A stretch of 45,089 bases of DNA from Ruminococcus flavefaciens (GCA_002371825.1 DFHF01000008.1:247-45335); one strand, 5' to 3'. Shown: positions 23,481-32,901, counted from the first letter of the stretch. A program made the numbers and translations. Notes: generated from the letters alone by a model not told the origin.

Positions 23481-24569
23481 ATGAAATTGAGGAAGTTAGC
23501 TGTTTTATCAGCGGCAGCTGTGCTCGCAGGAGGACTTGTTTCCTGCGGCAGCAAGGATGATAATGCAGGAAAAGACAGCAGGCTCAGCGGTACATTCTGC
23601 GCTATCGAACCTTATAACGGACGCTCAATGTCCGAAAATATGTCACTTGATGAGTATCTGGATAGCTCAAGAGACAGCTATGAAAGTCTTGATTTTAAGG
23701 AACTTGTTTTTGACGGTGACAGCTTTGAAATGTCCGATAAGCAGTCATTTGCCATAAGAAAAAAACCAACTGTATACGGCGGAAGCTATGAGGTCAGCGA
23801 CGGAAAGATACTCTTTGAATACCAGACAACTACAATTGAGACAGGTGAGGAAAAGAAGGTCTATAACTTAGCTGATGGACAGCCGCATTATGACCAAGGG
23901 ATAATCAACCATGAAAAGAATGCCTCCTACGAGGAATGGCAGGCGGAAATGGATAAAATGATAGCTGCTTTTTGTATAGCACAAATGGAAGCTTTCAACA
24001 AGACCGGCACTTTCTATACTTATGCAGGCAACAGGATAGACTTTAATGACAAATATATCGATTACAATATCCTGCCAATGGTGGTGCAGAATGTTATTGG
24101 CACTGTTAAGCCTGACGACATCCCGGTTTATCTTTATCCTGTTGATGACCTCATCTGCGTTCCTGCCTACGGCACCGAGCTGGACAGCAGCTACAGCTAT
24201 GGAGAGGACTTCACTATCGCTTACAACGCCCTTGATACCTTCCTGGAGGATGAATATTCCAGATACTATACCTTCAAGAACGATGCCTTGAAGAGCGATT
24301 TGAAAACTAACATTGAGAAACAGCTCGGCAGTACCGACGATACCCGGATAGAGTTTTCCGACGGCAGGTGGAAGTGGTACAACAGCGAGGGCAGCCTCAT
24401 AAATGACGGTGTATACAAGGAAAGCGAGGAGTACAAGGGCCTTATCGCTTTGTTTGTGACTGAGGAGTCAGCAAATCCGGATGATACTGCTGTCTCAATG
24501 AGCCCAGAATTTCTTTACCTCGACAGCGGCGGGAAGATCTGGGTACCTTATATGATGAAAGCAGACTGA
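23481..24569 (+). CDS. Predicted lipoprotein of unknown function
   Basis: A 362-residue exported protein. MKLRKLAVLSAAAVLAGG then LVSCGS gives a lipobox with Cys at about residue 22, so it is probably anchored on the outer face of the membrane. The mature part is acidic and Tyr-rich, with no domain I recognise; beta-rich repeats of the kind DGSWKWY..EGSLINDGVY near residues 295-315 suggest a WG-like or META-like fold only vaguely. AGGT precedes the ATG weakly. It begins 13 bases after the Cse60-like gene. Confidence 0.75.
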   Translation: MKLRKLAVLSAAAVLAGGLVSCGSKDDNAGKDSRLSGTFCAIEPYNGRSMSENMSLDEYLDSSRDSYESLDFKELVFDGDSFEMSDKQSFAIRKKPTVYGGSYEVSDGKILFEYQTTTIETGEEKKVYNLADGQPHYDQGIINHEKNASYEEWQAEMDKMIAAFCIAQMEAFNKTGTFYTYAGNRIDFNDKYIDYNILPMVVQNVIGTVKPDDIPVYLYPVDDLICVPAYGTELDSSYSYGEDFTIAYNALDTFLEDEYSRYYTFKNDALKSDLKTNIEKQLGSTDDTRIEFSDGRWKWYNSEGSLINDGVYKESEEYKGLIALFVTEESANPDDTAVSMSPEFLYLDSGGKIWVPYMMKAD

Positions 24570-24604
24570 CCGCATATAATATAGTAAACTAAAGGAGGAA
24601 TAAT

Positions 24605-25039
24605 ATGTCAAATGTAAAACAGATTTCAGTATTCGTAGATAACAGGCCGAATCAGGCAGCAGGAGCTATGAGAGTTATAAAAGACAGCGGAGTAAATCTT
24701 CGTGCTCTCAGCCTTGCCGATACAGCAGATTTCGGAATAATCAGACTTATCGCAAACGATACAGAGAAGGCAGTAGAGGCTCTCAGAGCTGCATCCTATG
24801 CTGTTAATGTTACCGAAGTGTGTGCAATTTCCATACCGGATGCTCCCGGACAGCTCAGCCGTGTGCTCGATGCACTCGGAGCTGACGATGTTAATGTGGA
24901 ATATATGTATTCCTTCCTCGGAGCTTCCGACAGAGCTGTATCCTTCGTTATTCGAGTTGACGATAATGCCCGTGCCGGAAAAGCCTTTGAAAAGAACGGT
25001 GTTATTCAGCTTACCGAAAATGATATAGCTGAAATGTGA
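24605..25039 (+). CDS. Double ACT-domain amino-acid-binding protein
   Basis: A 144-residue protein made of two ACT domains: KQISVFVDNRPNQAAGAMRV (about residues 5-24) opens the first, and ISIPDAPGQLSRVLDAL (about 76-92) the second. ACT domains bind amino acids and regulate metabolism. Proteins of this type are commonly encoded beside iorAB and paaK in Clostridia, so this one may sense phenylalanine, tyrosine or tryptophan; that ligand is inference. AAAGGAGG precedes the ATG. Confidence 0.88.
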   Translation: MSNVKQISVFVDNRPNQAAGAMRVIKDSGVNLRALSLADTADFGIIRLIANDTEKAVEALRAASYAVNVTEVCAISIPDAPGQLSRVLDALGADDVNVEYMYSFLGASDRAVSFVIRVDDNARAGKAFEKNGVIQLTENDIAEM

Positions 25040-25080
25040 ACATTTCACAAATCCTGTTGGGGAAAGCAATTTTGTTTTGA

Positions 25081-25129
25081 AAACGCTTGACAATAATCAC
25101 TTAAATGATGTATAATTATTATAGCGTTT
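25081..25129 (+). promoter_or_regulatory. Promoter of the zinc-ribbon gene, bracketed by inverted repeats
   Basis: TTGACA (25087-25092), an 18-base spacer and TATAAT (25111-25116). AAACGCT (25081-25087) and AGCGTTT (25123-25129) bracket the promoter as perfect seven-base inverted arms. Confidence 0.7.
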
Positions 25130-25162
25130 AACGAGAAAATTTTCCGACAGGAGTGATGAAAA

Positions 25163-25597
25163 ATGGGAATTCTCGATAAATTCAATGACGTTAGTAAGGG
25201 TGTTTCCGAAAAAACGAAAAACATCTCTGAGGGTAATAACCTGAAGAGAAAAATACTTTACGAAGAAGAAAGAATTGTGGAGATCTTCACTGATATCGGT
25301 AAGAAGTATTATAAGAATCCTACCGAGGATCCTGCTGCACTTAAAGTGCTCTGCGATGATATCGATACCAGACGCAGAAGGATCAAGAAGATGAGATATG
25401 AGCTCAATCAGATCAGGGGATATAAGATCTGTCCAAAATGCGATGCAGAGGTCAATGAACGCTTCCAGTTCTGCGGACGCTGCGGAGCAAGACTGCCGGA
25501 TATGGAAGATGAGGATTTCATGTCATTGGAACCTAACGACTACTATACAGAAAGCAGCAATAATTTCTTCAACGCAGATTCCAATAAGAATTATTGA
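25163..25597 (+). CDS. Coiled-coil zinc-ribbon protein
   Basis: A 144-residue cytoplasmic protein. Residues 1-90 are helical and charged, with a predicted coiled coil around NLKRKILYEEERIVEIF and RRRRIKKMRYELNQI. A zinc ribbon follows, CPKCDAEVNERFQFCGRCGA (about residues 92-111), of the zinc_ribbon_2 type (DUF-type zf proteins common in Clostridia). The tail is acidic and Asn-rich. AGGAG precedes the ATG, and it has its own promoter and terminator. The function is unknown. Confidence 0.8.
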   Translation: MGILDKFNDVSKGVSEKTKNISEGNNLKRKILYEEERIVEIFTDIGKKYYKNPTEDPAALKVLCDDIDTRRRRIKKMRYELNQIRGYKICPKCDAEVNERFQFCGRCGARLPDMEDEDFMSLEPNDYYTESSNNFFNADSNKNY

Positions 25598-25610
25598 TCT
25601 ACAAAAACAT

Positions 25611-25648
25611 AAGGCTGTTCTGATTATTCCGGAACAGCCTTGTTTTTT
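25611..25648. terminator. Terminator between the zinc-ribbon gene and the CmpB-like gene
   Basis: AAGGCTGTTC and GAACAGCCTT form a ten-base-pair stem, followed by a T-run that overlaps the stop of the minus-strand gene. Confidence 0.88.
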
Positions 25649-26129
25649 AAGCTGTGTACTGCTTATTTTCGGGAACTCTCTGTATGCGGAAAAGCTTTGC
25701 TATCTCAATGCACAGATAATATGCGGGGATGCAGAGTATGAACCAGTATATCGAGAAAAAAAGACATATCTGTCCGAGAAAATTAAATGGGAGACCGGAA
25801 TAATCCCATACCTCCCAGTGCATTATAATGTTGTCGAATATTCCCACCGGGAGCTCGACAGCGGTTATCATAAGGGAGCCTGTCAGGCAGTATCTCATAA
25901 GATTCAGCGGACGGCGGCTGAGGATATAGAGCAGTGCGAGGATGATCCCGCCTGTGATACACATAGTCCAGTGAGTATAGCCCCTGCCGGCTATCTCCAC
26001 AAGGGCATAAAGGAAGAATCCCATAAGAAATGAGAAGAATAGTTCATAAGGTCTCAGTGGGGACACCTCTTTTGAAATGAATTTGTATGAAGCTATTATC
26101 TGAGCTTTTACAGCGGATATACTATGCAA
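25647..26129 (-). CDS. CmpB-like putative ABC transporter permease (PF06541 type)
   Basis: A membrane protein of up to 160 residues with about four hydrophobic segments. The sequence VGIFDNIIMHWEVWDYSGLPFNFLGQICLFF matches the conserved region of the CmpB-like family, especially WDYS..P.N..GQI. The name permease comes from family naming; no ATPase is adjacent. The start is unclear: the longest frame starts with TTG at 26129 but has no ribosome site, and an in-frame GTG lies at about 26063. It is divergent from malQ, only 16 bases away at the longest. Confidence 0.75.
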   Translation of the reverse strand: MHSISAVKAQIIASYKFISKEVSPLRPYELFFSFLMGFFLYALVEIAGRGYTHWTMCITGGIILALLYILSRRPLNLMRYCLTGSLMITAVELPVGIFDNIIMHWEVWDYSGLPFNFLGQICLFFSIYWFILCIPAYYLCIEIAKLFRIQRVPENKQYTA

Positions 26130-26145
26130 AAAGGAGTTAAATCAT

Positions 26146-27618
26146 ATGCGAAAAAGCTGTATATTAATGCATATTTCAAGCCTTCCCTCAGAATACGGCA
26201 TAGGCAAAATGGGAAAGCATGCTTTTGGATTCGTGGATTTTCTTAAAAAAGCAGATGTAAAGTGCTGGCAGATACTGCCGCTTTCTCCCACAAGCTACGG
26301 AGATTCGCCGTATCAGTCATTTTCTGTCAAGGCCGGAAATCCATATTTCATCGACTTCGAGATACTTGAATGCGACGGACTTCTTGAACACCATGAGTAC
26401 TCCTCTTTCAAATGGGAGAGCGATCCTGAGAAGGTGGATTACAGCCTGATATATGAGCACTGCTATGAGGTGCTGAGGATAGCTTATTCACGCTTCAAGT
26501 CAACAAAATTCCCGTCATTCAAGGCTTATTGCGATAAGAATAAGGGCTGGCTTGAGGAGTACGCTCTCTTCATGGCACTTAAGGATAAAAACGGCGGCAA
26601 GGCATGGTATGAATGGGAAAGCGATATCTCAATGCACCGCCCGAAGGCTGTGGCAGCGGCAAAGAAGGAGCTGAAAAAGGAAATAGGCTTCTATAAGTTC
26701 CTTCAGTTTGAGTTCAGCAGACAGTGGAGCGAGCTGAAAAAATACGCAAATGACAACGGAATAGAGATAATAGGCGATATCCCTATATACTGCGCTCTGG
26801 ACAGCGTTGAGGTCTGGGCTGACCACAGGCTTTTCTGGCTGGACAGAAAACGCAGACCGGTATGTGTGGCAGGCTGTCCGCCTGATGATTTTTCTGAGAC
26901 AGGCCAGCTCTGGGGAAATCCGCTCTATGATTGGGCATATCATAAGAAAACAGGCTATAAATGGTGGATAGACCGTATAAAGACTGCCACTGAGCTGTAT
27001 GATGTGGTTCGTATCGACCATTTCAGAGGCTTTGAGAGCTTCTATTCCATTCCCTTCGGAAATGAGGATGCGACTGTAGGTGAGTGGATAAAGGGACCGG
27101 GTCATGAGCTGTTTGCTGCGGCAGAGGATAAGCTGGGCAGGCTCAATATAATTGCTGAGGACCTGGGATTCCTTACCCCTGAGGTAAGAGAGATGCTGGC
27201 AAAGTGCGGATATCCTGGCATGAAGGTATTGCAGTTCGGCTTCTCAGACGGCAGAAACGAGTATCTCCCTCATAATTTTGCAACTTCAAACTGCTTCGCC
27301 TACACCGGTACTCACGATAATGAGACCTTAAAGGGCTGGGTGGACTCCCTCGATAAGAAATCCCTTAAATTTGCAAAGCAGTATCTCAATGTTGAAAAGA
27401 AAAAGGATATACCTATGGCAGTAGTCAGAGCTGCATGGGGAAGCGTTGCGAAGGTAGCTTCCGCTCAGATACAGGATTTCCTTGAAAGTCCTGAGGAGGA
27501 CAGGATGAATACTCCCTCCACACTGGGAAGCAACTGGCAGTTCAGGACTAAGGAGAGCGATTTCACTCCTGAGCTTGCAAAGAAGATAAAAAAGCTGAAC
27601 AGGCTTTATAACAGATAA
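26146..27618 (+). CDS. malQ: 4-alpha-glucanotransferase (GH77)
   Basis: A 490-residue amylomaltase that transfers maltooligosaccharide units between alpha-glucans, releasing glucose. N-terminal ILMHISSLPSEYGIGKMG and WQILPLSPTSYGDSPYQS are typical. Catalytic residues are Asp in VRIDHFRGF (D291), Glu in IIAEDLGFLT (E338) and Asp in GTHDNETLKGW (D391). The length is normal for the short bacterial form. AAGGAG precedes ATG 26146. glgP follows after 63 bases, so MalQ and GlgP together would degrade maltodextrin or glycogen. Confidence 0.97.
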   Translation: MRKSCILMHISSLPSEYGIGKMGKHAFGFVDFLKKADVKCWQILPLSPTSYGDSPYQSFSVKAGNPYFIDFEILECDGLLEHHEYSSFKWESDPEKVDYSLIYEHCYEVLRIAYSRFKSTKFPSFKAYCDKNKGWLEEYALFMALKDKNGGKAWYEWESDISMHRPKAVAAAKKELKKEIGFYKFLQFEFSRQWSELKKYANDNGIEIIGDIPIYCALDSVEVWADHRLFWLDRKRRPVCVAGCPPDDFSETGQLWGNPLYDWAYHKKTGYKWWIDRIKTATELYDVVRIDHFRGFESFYSIPFGNEDATVGEWIKGPGHELFAAAEDKLGRLNIIAEDLGFLTPEVREMLAKCGYPGMKVLQFGFSDGRNEYLPHNFATSNCFAYTGTHDNETLKGWVDSLDKKSLKFAKQYLNVEKKKDIPMAVVRAAWGSVAKVASAQIQDFLESPEEDRMNTPSTLGSNWQFRTKESDFTPELAKKIKKLNRLYNR

Positions 27619-27681
27619 AGAGTCAAGAGCTATGCAGCGGAGGCCGCATCCGGCTTTTACCAACGAAATGGAGTTTTAAGA

Positions 27682-30027
27682 ATGGATAAAAATATGTTTA
27701 TTGAAAAATTTACAGGCAGACTTCCAAGGGATATAAAGTCTGCCTCACCTCAGCAGATACACAACGCTCTGGGTGACACTATTATGGAGATGTACAGCCT
27801 TCAGTGGGAGAAGTCCCGTCAGGAACATCTTTCAAAGCGCCGTGCAGCCTACCTTTCAATGGAGTTTCTTGTAGGCAGGATGGTTTACAATAATCTGCTG
27901 GTGCTGGGGATATATGACGAGGTGAATTCTGTTTTCTCAGAGCTGGGACTTGACCTTTCCTCACTGGAGGAGATAGAGGATGCTGCCCTTGGCAACGGCG
28001 GCCTGGGACGTCTGGCAGCCTGCTTCCTGGACAGCGCCGCCACCCTTGGACTTCCCCTTGACGGCTACGGCATACGCTATAAGTATGGACTGTTCAGGCA
28101 GTCTATCGTGGACGGCTTCCAGAAGGAGGATATCGACGACTGGACAAGATACGGAGACCCGTGGTCAGAGCGCTGCGAAGAGGATACTGTTCTCATTGAG
28201 TACAACGGCCAGACCGTTAAGGCTGTGCCCTATGATATGCCGGTATTCGGCTGCAAGACTGAAAATGTGGGAACTCTTCGCCTCTGGCAGGCAGAGCCTG
28301 TAAAGGAGTTCGATTTCGATATATTCAATCAGCAGGACTACCTTGAGGCTTCAAAGGAGAAGATATTTGCAGAGGATATCTCCCGTGTACTCTATCCCAA
28401 TGACGATACCAACGAGGGCAAGAAGCTCCGTCTGAAGCAGCAGTACTTCTTCAGCTGCGCTTCACTGACAGATATCATCCGCAAGCATAAGGCTCGCTAT
28501 GGAACAGTTGATAACCTTGCAGACTATATTTCCATACAGCTCAACGATACTCATCCGGTAATATCTATACCGGAGCTTATCCGTCAGCTTGTGGACAATG
28601 AGGGCTATACCTTCGATAAAGCCCTTGAAATGGCAAAGAAGATATTCAACTACACCAATCACACCGTAATGCAGGAGGCTCTTGAAAAATGGTGGATAGG
28701 CCTTGTAGAGGCGGTTCTCCCGAGAATTTACGAGATAATCATACAGATAAATGAGGCGCTTATTGCTGAGCTGTATGCAAAGGGTGTGGAGAAAAAGACT
28801 ATCGCTGATATGAAGATAATTAAGGGTGAGCTCATCCATATGGCGGATATGGCCTGCTATGCTTCAAGTCATATCAACGGAGTGGCTGAGATCCACACTC
28901 AGATACTGAAGGAAACTGTGCTTGCTGACTGGTATAAGCTGTGTCCTGATAAATTCCGCAATGAGACAAATGGCATAACTCAGCGCCGCTGGCTGGCACT
29001 CTGCAACAGAGAGCTTTCAGGTCTCATTACTGAGCTTCTTGGCGATGACGGCTGGATAACTGATCTTGACAGGCTCAAGGAGCTTGAAAAATATGCTGAT
29101 GACAGTGCAGTCATCGACCGCTTTATCAGCATCAAGCAGGCAAAGAAACAGCAGCTTGCTGATTTTATAAAGGAGCGTGAGGGTACAGATATAGCTGCTG
29201 ATTCAGTGTATGATATCCAGATAAAGCGCCTTCACGAATATAAGCGTCAGCTCCTTAATGCCTTTGCGATACTCTGGATATACTATGGCATAAAGGACGG
29301 CAGTATAAAGGGCCTGACTCCTACCACATTCATCTTCGGAGCAAAATCAGCTCCCGGCTACAGAAGGGCTAAGGCAATAATCAAGTATATCAATGAGGTG
29401 GGAAGGATAGTATCTTCCGATCCTGATACAAAGGATATAATGAAGGTCGTATTCGTTCAGAATTACAACGTAAGCTATGCAGAAAAGCTTGTGGCAGCAG
29501 CAGATGTCTCCGAGCAGATATCAACTGCCGGAACTGAGGCAAGCGGAACCGGAAATATGAAGCTCATGCTCAACGGCGCAGTTACTCTTGGAACCTATGA
29601 CGGCGCTAATATAGAGATCGTTCAGGAGGCCGGAGAAGATAACAACTATATCTTCGGTGCAAGAGTTGAAGACCTGGAGGAGATGCTCCCCGGTTATGAC
29701 AGCCGTAAGGTATTTGCAGAGGACGATATGATAAGAAAGGTAGTATCCTCACTTATCGACGGCAGCGTTTCTGACGGCGGCAGCGGAGATTTCCGTGAGC
29801 TCTATATGTCTCTGCTTGACGGTGCAAGCTGGCATGAGCCGGATAATTATTATCTCCTTGGAGATATAAGAAGCTATGTTGAAGCAAAGCTGCGCTGTAT
29901 AAATGATTACAGCAGCGACAGAAAGGCCTTTGCAAGAAAACAGTGGCTCAATATGTGCAATGCAGGCAAGTTCAGCTCAGACAGAACTATTGCCGACTAT
30001 GCTGAAAATATCTGGGGAATAGCATAA
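27682..30027 (+). CDS. glgP: Glycogen/maltodextrin phosphorylase (GT35)
   Basis: A 781-residue PLP enzyme that phosphorolyses alpha-1,4-glucans to glucose-1-phosphate. Landmarks are AYLSMEFLVGRMVYNN (about residues 55-70), GNGGLGRLAACFLDS (about 104-118), IQLNDTHPV (about 282-290) and the PLP motif GTEASGTGNMKLMLNGA with the lysine in NMK (about 626). The length is slightly below the usual 800-850, with no extra N-terminal regulatory region, as in bacterial forms. GGAGT precedes the ATG. It ends in a strong terminator shared with the convergent GH9 gene. Confidence 0.97.
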   Translation: MDKNMFIEKFTGRLPRDIKSASPQQIHNALGDTIMEMYSLQWEKSRQEHLSKRRAAYLSMEFLVGRMVYNNLLVLGIYDEVNSVFSELGLDLSSLEEIEDAALGNGGLGRLAACFLDSAATLGLPLDGYGIRYKYGLFRQSIVDGFQKEDIDDWTRYGDPWSERCEEDTVLIEYNGQTVKAVPYDMPVFGCKTENVGTLRLWQAEPVKEFDFDIFNQQDYLEASKEKIFAEDISRVLYPNDDTNEGKKLRLKQQYFFSCASLTDIIRKHKARYGTVDNLADYISIQLNDTHPVISIPELIRQLVDNEGYTFDKALEMAKKIFNYTNHTVMQEALEKWWIGLVEAVLPRIYEIIIQINEALIAELYAKGVEKKTIADMKIIKGELIHMADMACYASSHINGVAEIHTQILKETVLADWYKLCPDKFRNETNGITQRRWLALCNRELSGLITELLGDDGWITDLDRLKELEKYADDSAVIDRFISIKQAKKQQLADFIKEREGTDIAADSVYDIQIKRLHEYKRQLLNAFAILWIYYGIKDGSIKGLTPTTFIFGAKSAPGYRRAKAIIKYINEVGRIVSSDPDTKDIMKVVFVQNYNVSYAEKLVAAADVSEQISTAGTEASGTGNMKLMLNGAVTLGTYDGANIEIVQEAGEDNNYIFGARVEDLEEMLPGYDSRKVFAEDDMIRKVVSSLIDGSVSDGGSGDFRELYMSLLDGASWHEPDNYYLLGDIRSYVEAKLRCINDYSSDRKAFARKQWLNMCNAGKFSSDRTIADYAENIWGIA

Positions 30028-30032
30028 AATAA

Positions 30033-30078
30033 AGCCGGACAATGAACCGATAGTTCATTGTCCGGCTGATCTTTTTTA
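30033..30078. terminator. Strong bidirectional terminator between glgP and GH9
   Basis: AGCCGGACAATGAAC (30033-30047) and its exact complement (30053-30067) give 15 pairs with a five-base loop. A T-run follows on the plus side and an A-run precedes. Confidence 0.93.
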
Positions 30079-32835
30079 TTTCTTTTTCAGTTTTGCCATT
30101 TTGTATACGAAGAGCTCAACTGATACCAGTCCTGCTACAACAGCGGCAGATATCAGTGCGACTTTGGCGAGATCGCCTTTATCATCGTCCTTGCTGCTCT
30201 TTTCAGAAGCCTTTTCTGTAGTTCTGGCAGTTTTTTCAGTTTTTGCTGAAGCTCTCTTTGTTGTTGCTTCAGTAGTTTCCTCCTCGTCGTCATCCTTATC
30301 CTTGGAAGGCTTTTCCGGCTGATCTGAAGGGGTGAGGTCTGCTTTTGCATCAGGATCGCTGTATGTACCGGCACTTCCGATATCGATACCGCCGTTTTCA
30401 GCGGCAGTGAATCCTGAGAGCCACGCTATTGAGGCATTCCAGTTGATAGTACACTCATTGACAGACCATGCTTCGATGTGATCCATATAGCACTTCTGAG
30501 GCTCTATCTCGCCCTTTTTCCATCCGGAGCCCTTTACCCAGGGATCCTGCATTCCGGAGTTGGGGCCGCCGGACATTACTCCGGCAGGTGCTGACGGGAA
30601 GGTGGGGTCGACCTGATTTGACCAGTAGCGGTGGTGAGGATGCTCCACAGCGTGATATCCGTAACCGGTCACATAGGAATACTCCATAGCATTTCTTCCC
30701 AGGAGGTAGTCCATTCCGCCGAGAACTCCGTCCATATACTTATCATCATCTGACGAGAGGAAGGCATATGCGATCACGATAGAGTTATCAGCAACAAAGG
30801 AATTTGAGCCCCAGAGATAGCCCTTATCCTTATCATTATAGCTAAGAGTGCTCGGACCGTATGGGAGACCGTAGCCCTGCTCATTTTCCATATCGATATA
30901 ATGGTCTGCGGCTGAGCATATATTATCAGTGATGGTGCCGATATCATCTGATGAAAGGCTGTCGCCATTGTTGAGGAAGAGGCTTAAAGTGCCCAGAGCA
31001 GCTGTATTTCCCCAGTCAAAGCTTCCGATAGTATCAACGCTCTCACCGCCGCCCAGTGTAGTGGGGAGCTCAAGGAAGAAGTCGGAATCCTTCATATCCT
31101 CATAGTAGCTGTCATCGCCGGTGGTAAGAAAGAGCTCGCAGGCTGCCCAGTAGAATTCGTCTTCCACATCGGTATCGCCGTAAGCACCGCCGCCGGAAGC
31201 GCTGTCGAGAGGAGCGTACATATCGGGGTGAGCCTTTGCGGCTTCATATGCAGCTTCTGCTGCTTCAAGGCACTCATCTGCGAAGTCCTCGTCGTACTTG
31301 TACCAGAGACGGGAGGCCTGAGCTGCACAGGCTGCCAGATTCAGTGTAGCGGCAGTTGACGGAGGCTTAACGATACGTCTCAGCTCGTCGTCAGCAGGAG
31401 CGATAGCAAGACCGGTCCATTTTTCGTCGTGAGCCTTGTGGTATGACATACCCTTATATTCGCCGTCCTGAACTATCATTTTCAGCATCCAGTCCATTTC
31501 CCAGCGGGCTTCATCAAGAAGGTCAGGAGCGTTATTTCCGTTTTCGGGGATGCTCATGGAGCCGTCGGCATATGCGTCGTCAAATCCGTATTTTAGAGCA
31601 GTCTCGTACTGATTCTGCATCATCCAGAGGGAGAATCCGCCGTTTACCACATATTTTCCGTGGTCGCCGGCATCGTACCAGCCGCCGGTGACGTCAATGG
31701 ACTTTCCGGTGCCGTCGAGGCTGTCCCATCCGGAAAGTATCTCGGCGCTGTCGGTGGGGTGTCCGGCAGCTCTTGCAAGAGCGGACTTGTCTCCGGATGT
31801 GATATATCTGCTCTCAATGTCGATACCGCTTCTGTTCTGATAGAAGTAGTTGAGGGAGTTATAGAGCAGTCCGGAATAGAGGAGCTTATCGTCTACAGTG
31901 AAATCCTGACTGACCTCTCCGTCCTCAGTTTCTATATGGAAAACACCGGTCTTATCGAAGTCTGAGAAATCTATAAGGTGAACTGTATCGCCGGAATCCT
32001 CATCCTTGCCTATATATTCTGATGTGCCTGAGTATACAGAGTCGCCGTCCTCATCAAGGATATCGAAGTCCACACCGGATTTTTCACTGCTTACAAGTGT
32101 AGCTCTCTTGGCTCTGTCGGTGAGATAGCCCATCTGGTTTACGAGTATATCGGAGCGCTCCCATTTTTCAGGCTGAACATAGTCATTCTCGTCGCTGTCA
32201 AGGTCGATGAGGGACATATTGTCGAAGGTTATCTCTGTTCCGGCAGGAAAGCATCCGCCGGGGGTATACTGACCGTCGCCGCCAAGGTGGAATGCCCATT
32301 CAGCAACATCCACAGACTGTGAAGCGGTAAAGGTATGTGTGACCTTCTGTGTTTCGTTTTCGCCTATATGTATGCAGTCCCATGATCCGCCGAGATCGGG
32401 GCCGTTGTCATCCATATTATTGTGCCATACCTCAAGCTTGTCTGAATCGCCGATCTTTGTGTAGTACTGGCCGCTCTTTGTGGAAGTTATCTCGTAGGAC
32501 ACCTTATACTTGTGGCCGGAAACGATCTTGAGGCCTCTGTGTCTGAACTGACAGTCCCATCTGTCTTCACCGCCCTGTGAAGCTCCGCCCGGTTCGATTA
32601 TGCGGACTTTATAAACACCGTCAGTCAGTTCAAAATCCATTTGTGCCGGAGCAGATTCCACTATATGCCAGGGAAGACCTGCACCTTCATCAAAGTCAGT
32701 CTGACCGAGCTGCTGGCCTGCATTCGCTGAGAGGGGAGCGAAGGACAGGTCTGCCGGTACAAATGATACCGCAGCGATAAGTGCGGCAGCAACAGCAGAG
32801 AGACCTCTTTTTCTGAACTCCTTTGTTTTGCTCAT
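30076..32835 (-). CDS. Membrane-anchored GH9 cellulase with CBM4-like, Ig-like and GH9 domains
   Basis: A 919-residue exported enzyme. A basic signal peptide (about 1-38) is followed by a carbohydrate-binding module of CBM4/9 type (about 45-212, ending AGTEITFDNMSLID), a CelD-type Ig-like domain (about 228-315, beginning ILVNQMGYLTDRAKRATLV) and the GH9 barrel (about 320-815). Catalytic residues include Asp in WYDAGDHGKYVVNGG (D388, D391) and Glu in SVNECTINWNASIAWLSG (about E793); HHRYWSNQVD is also typical. It has no dockerin: a charged Thr/Lys linker (about 835-885) leads to one hydrophobic helix (890-911) and a KMAKLKKK tail, predicting a C-terminal membrane anchor. GGAGGT precedes the ATG. 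Confidence 0.93.
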   Translation of the reverse strand: MSKTKEFRKRGLSAVAAALIAAVSFVPADLSFAPLSANAGQQLGQTDFDEGAGLPWHIVESAPAQMDFELTDGVYKVRIIEPGGASQGGEDRWDCQFRHRGLKIVSGHKYKVSYEITSTKSGQYYTKIGDSDKLEVWHNNMDDNGPDLGGSWDCIHIGENETQKVTHTFTASQSVDVAEWAFHLGGDGQYTPGGCFPAGTEITFDNMSLIDLDSDENDYVQPEKWERSDILVNQMGYLTDRAKRATLVSSEKSGVDFDILDEDGDSVYSGTSEYIGKDEDSGDTVHLIDFSDFDKTGVFHIETEDGEVSQDFTVDDKLLYSGLLYNSLNYFYQNRSGIDIESRYITSGDKSALARAAGHPTDSAEILSGWDSLDGTGKSIDVTGGWYDAGDHGKYVVNGGFSLWMMQNQYETALKYGFDDAYADGSMSIPENGNNAPDLLDEARWEMDWMLKMIVQDGEYKGMSYHKAHDEKWTGLAIAPADDELRRIVKPPSTAATLNLAACAAQASRLWYKYDEDFADECLEAAEAAYEAAKAHPDMYAPLDSASGGGAYGDTDVEDEFYWAACELFLTTGDDSYYEDMKDSDFFLELPTTLGGGESVDTIGSFDWGNTAALGTLSLFLNNGDSLSSDDIGTITDNICSAADHYIDMENEQGYGLPYGPSTLSYNDKDKGYLWGSNSFVADNSIVIAYAFLSSDDDKYMDGVLGGMDYLLGRNAMEYSYVTGYGYHAVEHPHHRYWSNQVDPTFPSAPAGVMSGGPNSGMQDPWVKGSGWKKGEIEPQKCYMDHIEAWSVNECTINWNASIAWLSGFTAAENGGIDIGSAGTYSDPDAKADLTPSDQPEKPSKDKDDDEEETTEATTKRASAKTEKTARTTEKASEKSSKDDDKGDLAKVALISAAVVAGLVSVELFVYKMAKLKKK

Positions 32836-32901
32836 TTAAAAAACCTCCAATATAAAATGAGAACATTTTTACAAATTATACTTTAATACTTTTTCCGGTA
32901 G

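Noticed and set aside
25398..26033. A 211-codon plus frame overlapping the zinc-ribbon gene and the CmpB-like gene
   Set aside because: It crosses a terminator and lies antisense to a protein with recognisable family motifs; no ribosome site is present.
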